DNA from: Thozetella sp. PMI_491
Lineage: Eukaryota; Ascomycota; Sordariomycetes; Chaetosphaeriales; Chaetosphaeriaceae
NCBI GenBank assembly: GCA_021432635.1
Contig: MU270076.1
Coordinates: forward strand, 348,877-412,876
Direction: 5' to 3'
DNA length: 64,000 bases
Shown: in pieces, positions 11,562 through 24,349 of the stretch
How the letters are laid out: the number at the start of each line of letters is the position of its first letter
How positions within the stretch are numbered: position 1 is the stretch's first letter
Notes under the pieces: generated by a model
Databases searched by the model: none
Seen by the model: only the letters and a program-made list of their open reading frames with translations
What the model was told of the DNA's origin: nothing
Position numbers and translations under genes: made by a program

Positions 11562-14284
11562 CAAGACAGGGGAGTGGGCGCTCCGGATGCTACCAAGTCA
11601 TTCCGGACCGCTGGTTCTAATATACCAGTGCCAGGAAGGCAGCCGGAGGAGAAGCGGCTGTCCGCAAGGCGACACTCGCCGCAGGACGAGATTAACGCTG
11701 AGGAAGACAAGGGCTCAGGTACACGGCGGATACCGGAGCCATTGAAGGGAACCAGCGGTCCAAGAGTCGAGTGTGGTTTTGCAAGTTCATGAACTACGGG
11801 GGAAAGGGGAAGGATGGCCGGCTTCCCGCTGGTAGGGCTGAGGGTAGACGGTCGCGAAACTGGGCCGTCCAGGCGAGCAGGTTGGCCCAGGTTTGATGTG
11901 TAGGAGAACAAGAGCGTGTATGTGAAATCTAAGGGCCGTGGGGAGACGAAGGGGGGAGTGAAAGAGATCCCAACGGGACCGTCTCCAGGAGAGTTCGCGC
12001 CGTCTCACTGACTAGTGGGGGGAGGGGCGCACGGGAAAGGTGCTAGTAGATGGGCTTAGGCAGACCGTTCAAGACACCCAGGAAAACGATGCCGCAACCC
12101 CATGTCCGGGGCCGCCACCAGGACAGCGCTGCAGCCGAGGGCCAAGGCGAGTGGGCTGCTGTAAGAAGAGGTACAAAGAAGAAGGTCGTGCCTGCAGGTC
12201 GGTATCGTGGTCGCTGGGGAAGGGGAGGGGGGAAAGGGTGTGCGCTGATACTAGCATCAGGGTACCGAACACCCTTTTTCGCGAGACAACGGGTTGGGGC
12301 TGCTCCCAGGTGGCAGGAGAGAGAAGTGGTGCAGCTAGGAGCTCTGGGTCGTCGTTACGCTGAGCAGATAGCTCAGAGTCTAGCCAAGAGTCAGGCGACG
12401 GGGCGGAGGCGGAACGAGGGAGGATCAGTGTGACAGGGGTCAAAGGTCTGTGAAGGTCTGGAGCCCCCTCGCCCAATATTGGCTTCAATGCCCTGCATGC
12501 GCCAAGGGTGCCCCATGCCTCACAGGTCGACCACCCCCCTCCCCTCCTAGTCCCACATGTCACTGGGAGAGCTGTCTCGGTCGAGCACGGTCTTCGGTGA
12601 CTCTCAGCGAGGGACGACGCGCACACCACGGGGTCTCTGCCTCTCGGCTTGATGCCTGAAGCTTGTCAATCCACATATTCCTGCAAGCAGAGCAGGAGTC
12701 ATGGAGTAACGGGCAATTACGACATGACTCATCGTATCCGAACTTTAAACACAGGACGGCGGGTTTCTAGAAGACCCGCAACGGGGAAAGGGCTGCATGT
12801 GGCCGGATCGGCTACTGAGAGCAACGTTTGCACCGTACCGTACCGCAAGGTAGGGGCCCGCGTCCCCAACTCCCAGGTGGCTTTTCTTCTAGTGTGGGCC
12901 TATAAGCCGCCAGCCAAGCTGGCGTGCGTGCTGTGCGTACGTACCTAGGCTTAAGCCTACAAGCGGGTTCTCAGGCTTCTGAAGAGATTGGGGCTTCGGA
13001 CGGAGAGCAGCAATTTGGTTTGGTGGGAAGAAGGGGCTGAACGTTGTGAGACAGGCAGAGTAAAAATATTTCAAAAAAAAAATTAAATTCCGAAAGTAAA
13101 TTCCCAAAAAGGGTAGATAACCCGTGGGGCTTGAAGCTATCTCGGCCATGCTACACGAGGGACACGAGGCCGGTAGGGGTGCTCAAATGGCAAAATACAT
13201 TAGAGTCAAAACGCTAGGTGTGCCTACGAGCACACTCCAGGCGGCGCACGCACCAGAACGAGCCAAGCAGCGGCCAGCGCCGCCCAACGTCGGGCGGCGG
13301 GCGATGGACAATGCGCGGGCTTTCGGTATGTTACTTACTGTACCTGTCCTCGGGCCAGAGCACTTCAAAGACAAATCACCCAGATACAGTACTGTACCTA
13401 CCTCTAGGGAATTAGCCAGGCTACCCTACATTGTACTGCGCCTTGGAAGCCGAAGCTAAGGCTAAGGGCAAAAGCCCAAGCCCAAGCCAAAAAGCTAGGC
13501 ACGCTAGCCACCACACTCGCTCCTGTCTCACGCAACCCGAGAGGGAGTGGCGCCCCGTTCGGAGCTGCTGGATAGCGCCGATCTTCCGTTCTAGAAGGGC
13601 CTATTTGTGCGACGGCCCCAGCCAGCCAATCCCGGGTGGCTGCGCCGTGCTCGGCTCCACAAAAAAAGTGGCCTGATGGGGCGGAAAGGCGGTGATCGGC
13701 ACACAATACCATCAGCCGGGAACCTGCGATTTCACGATTCCCATAGCATCCGGGGCAGACTGTCGAGCCCCAAGGCCGCCTGTCCAAGTTAAGCCCAGCT
13801 GCTTGCGTTCCGTGCACCCCCGGCGTCGATGGTGGTGCTGATGGTAGCGCCGGGGGAAAGGGAGCATCCTCATGCTCAAGCTCGCCTCAGGCCCGGCAGA
13901 GTCTTGTCTGCAGATACGCGTGTTGTACCGTAGAGTTGGCATAGGTTTCTCCACCCCAAGGGCCTAGATCGCTACAAGGTAATAAGGCAACCAAGGCCAG
14001 GTAGCTAGAAAAGTGGACTCCCCAAGGGGCTCGATCGACCTCGACAGGGCGAACCACGTACGACGTAGCTCCCTAGCTCCCCAAAGGCAATGAATGTAGA
14101 GTGGGTACACAGTATATGTCGCTCTCCTCGTTGCTAATAACGCCAGCAGTTTTGAAAGGGTCTAAAGCTCGAAGAGCTTTAATACTACGAACGTACTCGC
14201 TGCCCGCTTCCCTCGAAGCTTACCTACCACCTCGCAACGTTTCAGAGCGAAGCGCAGTCTTGCCTACCTGGCTCGCGTGCGTGC

Positions 14285-14324
<40 letters not shown>
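14285..14324 (+). repeat. (GT)n microsatellite
   Basis: A run of GTGC units passes into an uninterrupted GT dinucleotide array of about 18 units, ending in GTCTGTGTGA. It is a typical length-polymorphic microsatellite. Confidence 0.95.
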
Positions 14325-14325
<1 letters not shown>

Positions 14326-14530
14326 TGTGTGACAGTAATCTTTGTAATATCTCCCAGGCTATGTAACTGTCCCGCCCCGGCTCCTCCCCCTCTTCGGATA
14401 CGGTACCCAGGATGCGAAACGCACGCGTGTGGCTTACCCGTGCTTCATTCGCCACAGTCTCGACTCGTCGCCCTAACCAAAGGCCTCGAGTGCCGTCTCC
14501 TGGAGTCCTGTGCCATGGTCGCGCGGGATA

Positions 14531-14569
14531 CTAACTAGGACCGCTAACTAGGACCACTGACTGGGACCG
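14531..14569 (+). repeat. three tandem 13-base repeats
   Basis: Units CTAACTAGGACCG, CTAACTAGGACCA and CTGACTGGGACCG follow each other without gaps. The third unit differs from the others at internal positions. No gene overlaps it. Confidence 0.8.
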
Positions 14570-17452
14570 AATCCGTTCATTCCTTCCGGCACTCCCTCCC
14601 CCATGGGCAGTTGAACTTGCCACCTTGCGGGGCTCGGATCCCTCTAGAAAACAGCACCTTGCCTTATTGATGCCATCCCCGTGCTGACCTGACCTGTCTC
14701 ACAAACTCGGAGCGAATAGCGGCGGTGTGGTCGCGCTAACGGTCATCTTCCGCGAACTAGCCGTTACGAATAGATGCCACAGCTGTTGTGCCAGCATGGC
14801 TGGATGGGCTTGCCACCATGTGCTTTATTTAGTCCACCTTCCAAAGAGTGTGAGACGGCTCTCGGATTCCACCCCGTTTCTCCTCCTGCCCAGCCGGTGT
14901 AACCCCCCTGCAGGCGCAAGCCAGTCTCGCCAGAGGACGCATGCTTTCTTACGAAGCATATCTGCGTTCCCCAATAACTAGGCATTCGACCGCCAACGAG
15001 CCTATAGTGGCCGGGGTCCGATGCGAAGAGAGCTTTTGTATCCCCACGCCACCACGCATTGCGGAACCGTAAAACCAACCTATGCTCTCAGGCCAGAGAG
15101 CCGACCTCGGGCACCAAAAACACGCTGCAATGCGCCATCCAATCTTGTCTTCACTCTTTCCGCCCGTATATCGCAAGTCGGTATCGCAAGACCCACCGGT
15201 TCCGCGCCCCTCCGGTTCCTCGCCGAGGATAATCTCACGAAACCTAGAAGCGGCATATCTTCCCCCCTGCCTCATCTTCAGAGGGAATGATTAGCAGTGT
15301 TACTACGCGATGGCAAGTCTGGGAAACATGTCAGTTCGCTCTTCCAGCTGAATATCCAGCCGGGCCAGTTGACAGGGCGGCTCGTAGCCAGGAGGGATGT
15401 CTGGTCCCTGGTATTCTAGCGGGATCTACTTGGCAGCACCTGATGGGACTACTGGAGAAGTGGGAGTAAATCTCGTTGTAAATCGGTCACAGCCATGGCA
15501 GAGAATTGCATCCGCCCGGGTCATTCAAACGGGCCTCCGTATCTGCTAGCCGTCGTAAAGTGACGCGGCGTGCGACAAGTGCAGAGCAAATCACACTGCA
15601 TGTCTCTCCTTGAGCACGCCGCTGTTGATGAATCGTCGATGCTTCAAACCAAAGTTTAAAGTTGGTGCATTCACATCAGCAGTCTCTTCCCGCCGGCGGA
15701 GAACAGTAGAGGAACGAACCCAGGCGAAAGGATGCCATTCGAGCCCCTTGGATGGCGGTTAAATGGGGCTACATTCGGAATAGGCTGGTATTTGATAGTT
15801 GAAGCCGGGAGCCAAGTAAGGGCCGGCCGGCGGGAGAGGGCGGCTGGTAGTGGGGCCGAAAGTAGATCGGTGATGGGGCCACTTCTCGGTTCCCTAGATC
15901 CTCTCATAGAATTCTAAGACAATTCGACGGAACGGAGAGACGGTAGCGAGGAGAAGGCAAGGGATCACGATCACGAAAAGAGGAGGGCATTGAAGGGAAT
16001 GGGGGAAAGGATAGACAATTTCCAAGACCCGAGAAAGGGCTGATGATCAGGCCATCTTTTCCCATACGATCTTGCCCAGAGGTAGCACGGTGCCCGGGTG
16101 CGAGACTGCCCAAGCTAGATCTGGTCCCTGGCCAATGTGCGCTTCGTTTGGTGATGGCCAATAGCGCCGGCACGGCAAGCGTTCGTAAGAGCATTGTACA
16201 CTGTTGCATTGAAGACGTATCCCAGGCATGCTAGGGGAGCGATCGATGACAGTTTCTGGGCGCATCTAAGGGGCACGTCGATGCTCGAAGCGGCAGTCGC
16301 AAATGAAGGCGTGCCTTATTTGGCACATGGCAGCGCCTACGTAATTGGCTGCTATATTTATGGGAAGCCCTAGAGTATACGCCTGTATAACCACCACCTA
16401 CCCATGTACGCAGTGTGGGACGGGTTAGACGGGTTACCGTGGGTGACAGTGATCAGATCTTTGGAAGTGATGGGCATATAGATAGGCACGGGCAGGGCGG
16501 CAGCACGGCCAAGACCAAAGAATTGACGCTGGCGGGCTGCCCTCGAGCAGTCAATCGATGAATCGGGGGCACGGAGGGAGGGGCCAAAAGGCGGGGAGGG
16601 TGGTCAGCTCGGGCGGTAATTGGGTACACGGCATTAGGTGCTAGACGCACCGGATTGGACCACGCTCGTCTTAGCCCGGCGCTTACATGCTGCCGAATGC
16701 ACCTCTCCCCGCCTCTCCCATTGGGCCGTTTGGTGATTGTCCAGATTGACCTGCATCCCCTCCCGCCTCTCATTGCTGGCTTTTGGCGGGCCCTCCACCC
16801 CCTTCAGGGATGGATGCGGGCGGCTGGGAAGGACGGCGGCTGAGGGCACAGAGATGGTCCCCACGCGCCGGCCCCTCCACGCCGGCGCCCGTTATATGGC
16901 CATTCCCCTCCTCCTCCTCCTCTTGCTACACTCCGTGATGCCGCCCAGCTGACAGGAGAGTGTCCGTCTTTCCCCAGCCTCAAGCTGCTACCGCCCGGCC
17001 CAGAAAGAGCCTCACTCGCCTCTTCTCGCCATCCGTCGTCGACCGACGCCCGCTCTCTCGCCGCCAAAAGACTTGAACTGCGAGCCAGTGCAGTGATAGT
17101 ACCCCGGCCTAAGGCTTCAAGACGATAGGGCTCAGTCTTGTACCCCCAACCCGAGTCGCGCCTGCCGGCAGTCTGCGCAAACAAAAATATCCCCAAATCA
17201 ATCGAGCCACTTGGCATTCAACCGCCTCGCGGCAAATTCGAGCCATCGAGACTTGGTGGAGCGGGAAGCCAGGCGGAAAGCCGTGATAGCCTCGTTTTGT
17301 TTAATTCAATTTTATTGTCGGGCCAGTCTCTTCGGGGAAGGACCTGCGTCCCCCTTGCGATCTGACTCCTTCGGCCCGCCCAAGACGGACGACACCTAGG
17401 TGTGCTTTGAGCTAGGAGACACAAGACTAGGAGACACAGACACGTTGCGAGG

Positions 17453-18344
17453 ATGGCGTTCACATATAGGATACTCCGGCGGCCATGGAAGGTTAAGAAG
17501 CCGCTGTACCTCCTCATGATTCCGGAGCTCCTAGGTACCGTCGCCATGCTGGTCCTCTTCGGCATCGAGCAGCCGGACCTCTTCCGCAGTGCGTTCTGGC
17601 AGATCGGCTTCGATAACAAGCTCAACTCGAACCCCAACATGATTCTCTACGCCTACGCGAACCACCGGCCGCTGCCCACTATCCCCTTCGTCTGGTCGCA
17701 AACGTGAGTGGCAGGCGCGCATGATCAAAGGAGGGAAAGCCCAATTGTATGCTGACAGACCTACCCAGGCTTACCAACTTCAACGTCGCCATCTCCGTCA
17801 TCTCGCTCTTCATTCTTCTCGCCAAGATGATCTCCCTCATCATGAAGGTCTTCTACCCAGTCTTTGGTGCCTTCGTCTCCACCGCCCTGACTGTCCTGTA
17901 CGCGGTGAGCATCTACGGCCAGGCGGGACCCGACTACGCCGACGCGCGATACCCGAGTCCAGTGGCGTGGTACATCCGGATGGGCTGCGACATTGCGAGA
18001 CCCTATGGCCAGTACAAGAATTGCCAGCTGGCGAAGGCGACTTTTGCCGTGTCCGTCTACATGATGTACGTGCCCTAGCTACCGCGAGACCTAACCCAAA
18101 TGCGAGGTGCTCACCAAGTGATAGGACCCTCTACCTGGTCAACCTCGGATTGGCGGCCTGGGCGATGTGGCCCGATCCGCTCCTCAGCAAGGAGTTTGAG
18201 GATGATGACGACGATGACGAGCCCGTTTCGTCTAAGCAGTGGGAAATGCAGCCGACAACACCTGGTGCCGTTCCTTTTACCCCTCGAACACAAGCATTCC
18301 ACACTCTCGACAGGAGAATGCCAGGACGCCAGGGTTATGCGTGA
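17453..18344 (+). CDS. fungal four-helix membrane protein of unknown function
   Basis: Three exons (17453-17703, 17769-18065, 18125-18344; introns of 65 and 59 nt) encode 255 residues. Hydrophobic segments lie at about 22-40 (PELLGTVAMLVLFG), 85-108 (NVAISVISLFILLAKM), 110-132 (VFGAFVSTALTVLYAVS) and 165-195 (across the second intron, ending LAAWAMW). Both ends are probably cytosolic. The four-helix layout and length recall MARVEL-type fungal membrane proteins, but I see no diagnostic motif and do not assign the family. The tail carries an acidic run of six aspartates followed by Ser/Thr/Pro-rich sequence. The ATG at 17453 starts directly before a basic RILRRPWKVKK stretch. The gene is divergent from the histidine kinase across 5.9 kb and convergent with the GH79 gene. 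Confidence 0.85.
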
Positions 18345-18827
18345 AAAACTCGCCTATTCTACCTTTTCTCGAAAAGCCAGTGTGGGGGGTGGATGCTTCC
18401 TAGGCACTGGCTCTATCTGTTGCTCGAGGGGGACATATGGTAGGAAGGACCCGGATCCTCCTGAACCCGCTTTTGATGTGAACATGAATGCCTATCATAC
18501 ATCGTCAAATCAACAAGGGGGCCTTGGTTATTATGTTTGACCCGGCGGATGGGGCGTCATTATGTATTTTGTGGTCGGAAAGCACGCCTAGAGTGCTTCA
18601 AGGCCGGGAGTTAGTCCATATGAGCGGTTTTGTTCCGACAAGTGTACCATACAATTACTACATAAGCTTTCGCCTTATGTGCTGGTCCGACAGAGTGATC
18701 AAATTGCCCGCCCTTAAAATAAAAGAGAGAATAATGACAGTGACGAAGGAAGTTAGAGTCCCGGTGCTCGGATCAGAATTCAACGAAAAGGGCCGCTGGC
18801 GCCTGTTGTAACCCAAGCTGCCTCGAA
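18345..18827. other. short intergenic between convergent genes
   Basis: Lies between the stops of the membrane-protein and GH79 genes. No exon or RNA gene is evident; it presumably carries two 3' UTRs. Confidence 0.6.
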
Positions 18828-20918
18828 TCAGGCCCGCAGCTTTTGCTCGTGTCTCATGCCTTCAGTATGATCTCCGTGGGGTCGATAGCCCCCATCTCTG
18901 AAGCTCAGCATCGCAGCGCTCGAATCAGGCACTGTGACCGTCACCATTCCATCTCCATCGGCGTGAGCAGTCTCACCAATAGTGACGTTCGCCAGCCGCA
19001 CCGGTCTGCCGTTGTCAAGCTCGTAGTTGTAACTCCAGCCGTCCCATGTAATGCCTGTGATGGCGTCGCTACCATTCGCCAGCAGTCTCTGGATGTTCAT
19101 AGCCGTCCCGGGCAGAACCTTTCCAAAACTATAGGTCTTGCTACCTCGAGCTGGGGGGTCACGGGCTGGTTCGAGGCCAGCCCCATCCTTCGTGGTATTG
19201 TATGCCTCCAGGTTCAGGACCAGCACCCGGGTGATGGTTTTGGTCTCGCCGGCACCCGTGTACGCAGCGTAAGCTGCCTCTCGCTCCGATGGTAGCGGGA
19301 TCTGCCTCACCACGACAGGGGTCTGGGTTAAGTTGCCTAGGAATGCAGCGACCGCGATGTTGCCGTAATAAGGAGCCTTTGTCCCAATTGTACCCTTATC
19401 GGTTTCAATAGGCTGCCAGGAGGCATACTAGAACCAAGCCCGGTCAGTCTCAACTCCCCTTAGCCAAGAAGGTAAAGGCACGAGTCGATTCTTGTCTGCC
19501 TAGGAGGGGGGCATGTTTCTCACCCTCTATCCATGCCCCAGTGTTAGCAATGCCCTAGAATGGATGTTTCTGTAACTGCCCGGAGCATGTCTCAGGAGCA
19601 GGAGATCAAATACTCCCGGTATTCAACGAAAATGGCATAAAGGGACAAGGGGAGACGGACATAGTTTGTACCCATGTGCATGTGCACTCGTTTGAAACCC
19701 ACGCTGGCACTATACAAGTTGAAGTCCACTCCCCAGAGCGCCGCCCCAAATGCGTTGGACAGACCAGGTTTGCCCTCGTTATAGAGGGAATTAGTCTCGC
19801 CGAAAATATGAGGAGGTACATCTGAGTCGTTTGCTTTGATCGTGCTATACTCACTAACATGGGCGTCAACCGAGCGTGCGGTGTTCGAATGGTTCATCAA
19901 CTCCGGCCAGGGTCAGTCGGGATATGCAAGAGAGGAGTTGTGTAATGTTGACATACTGTGCCTTGGAGCGTCACACCAGGGGACTGGGCCCCGGAGATGT
20001 AGCTGGGTGTGAGTTAGAGGAGGCACAGGTCTACCCCGCTAGGGAATCAGTGGCAAAAAGCCTGCTCACTTGTGTGACGAGAACAGCTTGATGGCTCTGT
20101 CCATATCTACCCCATCCTCCCACGCCAAAGGAGCCCTGAGGTGGTTTTTAGTTCCAGCGAATGACGGGCCCAGGTAGCCGTACGAGGTGCCAGCAAGGTC
20201 TGGGCAAGACTTTTGCAGGAGCTCCTTGATCGTCCTAGTGCCATTAAGGTACTGCTGAACGTAGGCCGTTTCATTCCAGACTGCTGGTCTCACGGGACCT
20301 TGGGACGAAGTCGAGAATAAGTCTGGCTCGTTGCCGTATTCCCACCAGTAGAGCCGGCCCTGACCTAGCGCCTTGCAGGCTAGAGGGACTGTATCCAGCA
20401 ACGTCTGCCAGCCGGCCGTGCTGTTACCGCCAAGCCCCATGTTGAATCCATGAGCGAATTTAACCCCGGGCCACGTGGTGTAGGACTCAAAAAAAGAAGG
20501 CCCTATGAACAGAGTAGTTGGATAATCGAGGGACCGGTTGGGGTTGAAAGTGCCGTTGATGGCAAAGCTAAGAGAAGCATTGTAGATGGCGTAATCCTGG
20601 GTATTGCCGCCGACCCGGATATAGGGTTTGGTCCCAATGAGGTCTTTAATGTTCTCTAGGAGCTGGTTCGAGAAGGTGTTCGGGTGAGATGTGTTGCCTG
20701 CGCATGTGCCAGACACTCCATGAGCACCACCGCTCCGCTGCAGGGTAGGAGGTGGAGTTGGGCATACCAGCGAAATCGGGAAAGCTTGAGAACTCGATGC
20801 TATAACTGACGAATCCATCATACGGTTGGCTGCCATTGGCTACTGACGGAGCTAGGGAATATTGAACCCGAGCCGAGCCTAGGCCAGCAAGCCAAAGAAT
20901 AATCACGTTCGGCCGCAT
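18828..20918 (-). CDS. secreted GH79 beta-glucuronidase-like glycoside hydrolase
   Basis: Five exons (20918-20768, 20697-20070, 20002-19957, 19900-19661, 19427-18828) give 554 residues. The first ~17 residues (MRPNVIILWLAGLGSA) form a signal peptide. Conserved features are IRVGGNTQD, the acid/base glutamate E174 in YGNEPD and the nucleophile E310 in IFGETNS. The C-terminal ~190 residues form a beta-rich domain ending in the stop at 18828. GH79 enzymes release glucuronic or 4-O-methyl-glucuronic acid, for fungi mainly from arabinogalactan proteins (family knowledge). Many N-glycosylation sequons (NGS, NAS, NGT, NST) fit an extracellular enzyme. Intron 4 is long (233 nt) with a GTCCGT donor, so a tiny extra exon at this junction is possible. 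The other introns are 54-70 nt. Substrate is inferred from family only. Confidence 0.9.
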
Positions 20919-22342
20919 CTTCCCATTGACTTGAAGATCTCGCCTGGACAAAGATACAAAGAGAGGATGAGGTAAAGGGCGGGGTACAAGGTGGTGGGCG
21001 CTGTAGAAGGCAGAAAGTAGCAGTGGCAAAAAGGGAAATGCGGAGGCAGATCAAAGCATCTTGGCCAATACCGTCCGGCACACGGACTACAATGCGGGCT
21101 GAGATTGGGAACGGGAGCTCCGGGTCCATGACGGCATCCAGGGCAAGAAACACTCATGGCTTAGGCACTCTGTCGTGCTGCTGTAGCACTGCATTGATTG
21201 GACCAGGGGGGCGTCGTCTGGGGGTGAGTATCTAGATTTCAGACCTACATTCGGATATGTTGGCCCTTGTCAGAGAAACCTGGGCACCATTGTACGGGGG
21301 ACACGAGAACAGTAAAGAGGGTGGGAGGGTTGCGACTGTGGAAACAAGCACTAGATGGACTCAGTGCTCTATGCGGTGAGTGGCCATGCGAGGTGCGGCC
21401 GTCCGTTTTGAAGCTGAAGTGTAGAAGATGTATTCCCGAGTAATAACTATCTACTTGACCTCCGAACAATTCATCGGCCGTCCCGGCCCGGTAGTTTGAT
21501 ACATGGCGAGATTCTGTGTCGGCATCCGCCTCCAGACTTGCATCACCATAGGCTAGCTACGAAAGGCAAGGCAGTATCACGGTGTAGGATGGGATAGTCC
21601 CGTGCACACCAAGAGCAGGCCGAGTCCAACTCACTCGGACTGATTAGTCGGTGTGTCTCGAGTGGTCGCCGCCACCTTTGGCCAGTAGACTTCGTTCGCG
21701 GCCGGCCCGGGAGCTACCCCACATCTTCCCAATCAACCCAAACCAAACAGACCCTTGTCCCTGCAGGTCCGGGTGGTGAGTGTTGCAGCCGTTCTGCAGA
21801 TGCCAGCCTGGAGGACGGCAAGGGGAAAAGACAGGAAAATTACTACGGTAATAAATTTAAGGTACTTAGGTATTTCCTTAGGTATTTAGGTACTTACAGG
21901 AGGTATGTAAGCAACGGAGGCGGTTGAGCGCGAGTGCCCTCCGAAATTCGCATTTCTACGAGGTCGGAAAGCACAACCTCGCCGGGGAGCTTGGGCCACA
22001 TGGAGCAGCTTCCCGGTGTTTATGGAGGGGTGGAGACCTACGGTGGCCATCGGCACCGGGAACGGTCAGAGCTAGTGGCCGCCTTCGCATCCCGACGTCA
22101 TCTGCGAGCTGCCGCCCCTTGATACCTCAAGCTGCTTCCCCTTTCAGAATATCGCCGCCCCGTGTCCAATTTGCACTCTCAATTGCGACTACGACACCCC
22201 AATCACTAATCTCGCCCGCCCGACCAAGCCGCAGGAAGGGCGAACTCGCCTTATCTCCCTCCTCTTCACTCGCCGTAGTGCCCCCGCACGCTGAGCCAAG
22301 GCGAGCCGACTTTTGGGCACGACGACGATAAGGAGAAAAAAA
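20919..22342. other. divergent promoter region GH79 / SSADH
   Basis: No gene found. A TAGGTA/TACTTAGG-rich patch lies at 21860-21911. The 200 bases before 22343 are pyrimidine-rich, consistent with the SSADH leader. The stretch separates two divergently transcribed genes. Confidence 0.6.
21860..21911. repeat. TAGGTA-type repeat patch
   Basis: Several imperfect copies of (T)TAGGTA(C/T)TT and GGTATNTA follow each other. Similar patches recur in other intergenic regions of the window. Confidence 0.7.
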
Positions 22343-24020
22343 ATGGCCTCCTTCCTTCAAAAGGCGATGCTGCCCTCCTCAAGGGTAGTGGTACGCTCTC
22401 AATTTCAGAGGAAAACGCTGCCTCGCCTCGTGCATCCCGCCTCGCTGTCTCTTCGCCTCGCTTCCACCATGGTCCCTAAGCTCAAGGACCCGTCTCTCTT
22501 CAAGCAAGACGTTTGTTACGTCAATGGCGAGTGGGTGACGGCCAAGTCTGGCAAGACCTTCGAGGTCACAGGTAGGAAAATGCCACTGCTCCTCCTTTCC
22601 ATTCTCGCGCCTGCTCATGCCTGCCGTAGATCCAGCGACTGGCAAGGTCATTGGCACCTGCCCCGAGTTCGACACGGCAGACACAGAAGCTGCGATAGCT
22701 GCCGCTAAGGCCTCCTTTGAAACGTTCAAGAAGCTGACTGGCCGAGAGCGGGCTAAGCTCCTACGAAAATGGTACGACCTGATGATGGAGAATGTTGACG
22801 ATCTAGCCACCCTCATCACCCTAGAGAACGGCAAGCCACTCGCTGACGCCAAGGGCGAAGTCGCCTATGCGGCGAACTTTTTCGAGTGGTTCAGCGAAGA
22901 GGCACCACGCGTATACGGGGACACGATACCGTCCACTACACCGGGCAACAGGGTCTGGACCGTCAAGGAGCCCGTTGGGGTCTGCGGCCTCATCACACCG
23001 TGGAACTTTCCCGCCGCTATGATCACTCGCAAGCTGGGTCCAGCTCTGGCGGTTGGGTGCACCGCCGTGTGCAAGTCTCCCGGAGAGACTCCATTTACCT
23101 CGCTCGCCATCGCTGAGCTAGGCCACCGCGCCGGCATACCCAAGGGCGTCGTCAATGTCATTACTGCTCTGTCCAACACGCCCAAGATTGGAGAGACTTT
23201 GACCACACATCCAACCATCAAGAAAGTTTCTTTTACCGGTTCCACCCCCGTCGGAAAGCTCCTTATGAAGCAGTCATCTAGTACGCTCAAAAAGCTATCG
23301 ATGGAGCTAGGCGGAAACGCCCCCTTCATTGTCTTCGACGATGCCGATGTCGACGCCGCCGTTGCCGGGGTTCTCGCTTCCAAATTCCGTTCTTCGGGCC
23401 AGACGTGCGTATGTGCCAACCGAATCTTCGTTCAGAAGGGCATCTATGACGAGTTCGCCAAGAAACTAGCCGAGAAGGTCTCTGCCTTCAAGGTTGGGAA
23501 TGGCTTCCACGAGGGAATCACCCATGGCCCCTTAATCCACGACCGCGCTGTTAGTAAGGTCGACGCACACGTCCGTGATGCCGAGAACAAGGGTGGCAAA
23601 GTCATTGCTGGCGGCCAGAAGCTGCCAGATCTCGGAGAGAACTTTTACCAACCAACCGTCATCACCGGCATGACAGTCGGTATGGCACTTGCTACAGAGG
23701 AGACGTTCGGCCCGGTCGCCGGACTCTTTCAATTTGAGACAGAAGAGGAAGTTGTCCGGCTTGCGAATGACACGGAGGTTGGTCTTGCAGGCTACTTCTT
23801 CTCACAAGACATCCAGCGCGTGTACCGGGTCGCCGAAGCTTTGGAGGTGGGAATGGTTGGCGTCAATATCGGTTTGCTCTCCGATCCAGCCACGCCTTTC
23901 GGCGGCGTCAAGGAGAGCGGTTTCGGTCGGGAAGGCTCCATGTACGGGACGGCTGAGTATACGATCACCAAGATGATTACTGCTGGAGGGATGTCGCAAC
24001 CGCTCCAGGGGAAAGCTTAG
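22343..24020 (+). CDS. succinate-semialdehyde dehydrogenase (NAD(P)+), mitochondrial-type
   Basis: Two exons (22343-22571, 22630-24020; 58-nt intron) encode 539 residues. ALDH hallmarks are present: TPWNFP with N202, the Lys of CKSPGETPF, FTGSTPVG, the general base E302 in MELGGNAPF and the nucleophile C336 in SSGQTCVCANR. LITLENGKPL and FGGVKESGFGREG are typical of the SSADH/GabD group. The enzyme oxidises succinic semialdehyde to succinate in the GABA shunt. The ATG at 22343 opens an Arg/Ser-rich, acid-free stretch (to about residue 43), a good mitochondrial presequence. A second Met at 43 starts the mature-like protein and could give a cytosolic form. It overlaps no neighbour and is convergent with the GTPase-domain gene. 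Related ALDHs with other aldehyde preferences are the main alternative. Confidence 0.92.
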
Positions 24021-24349
24021 ATTTTGCCTTGGATGGGATCTCATAGGAGCAGTATCTGCCTGATATATATCGACGGCAACATGTATTTGTTAGAAGCTGG
24101 CTGGGATTCTTATCTAGGACGCTCAAAGCCCGCCGCGCAACGTGGCAGCATGGGCAAGGTTGTCGGACCTAAACATAGACCAGAGCGTCAACCAGAGCGA
24201 GGGCTCGCTCTTTGCTATAGGGGTATGGGGGTGTTGCGTTCAATATGAGAATACAGTGGTATATACAATTCCTCCCAGACCTGGTTTAAAGACGGCTAAG
24301 GACTGCTTCCGCACACATCTCCATATTCACAATCGCTAGTATGGACCCC
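24021..24349. other. short intergenic between convergent genes
   Basis: Holds the 3' flanks of the SSADH and GTPase-domain genes. No feature is recognised. Confidence 0.6.

Larger units (their letters stand above)
11562..17452. other. 5.9-kb gene-free stretch
   Basis: No conserved protein or chain of spliceable exons could be recognised on either strand. It contains a long GT microsatellite (14285-14324), a threefold 13-base tandem repeat (14531-14569) and scattered GTAC/TACCTA-type motifs (for example near 12830 and 13380-13440). It must include the promoters of the divergent histidine kinase and membrane protein genes. Non-coding RNA genes or lineage-specific small proteins cannot be excluded by eye. 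Confidence 0.5.

Noticed and set aside
12040-12630. Overlapping 107-186-codon frames in the gene-free stretch
   Set aside because: Frames occur equally on both strands with no domain or conserved pattern; expected in GC-rich DNA.
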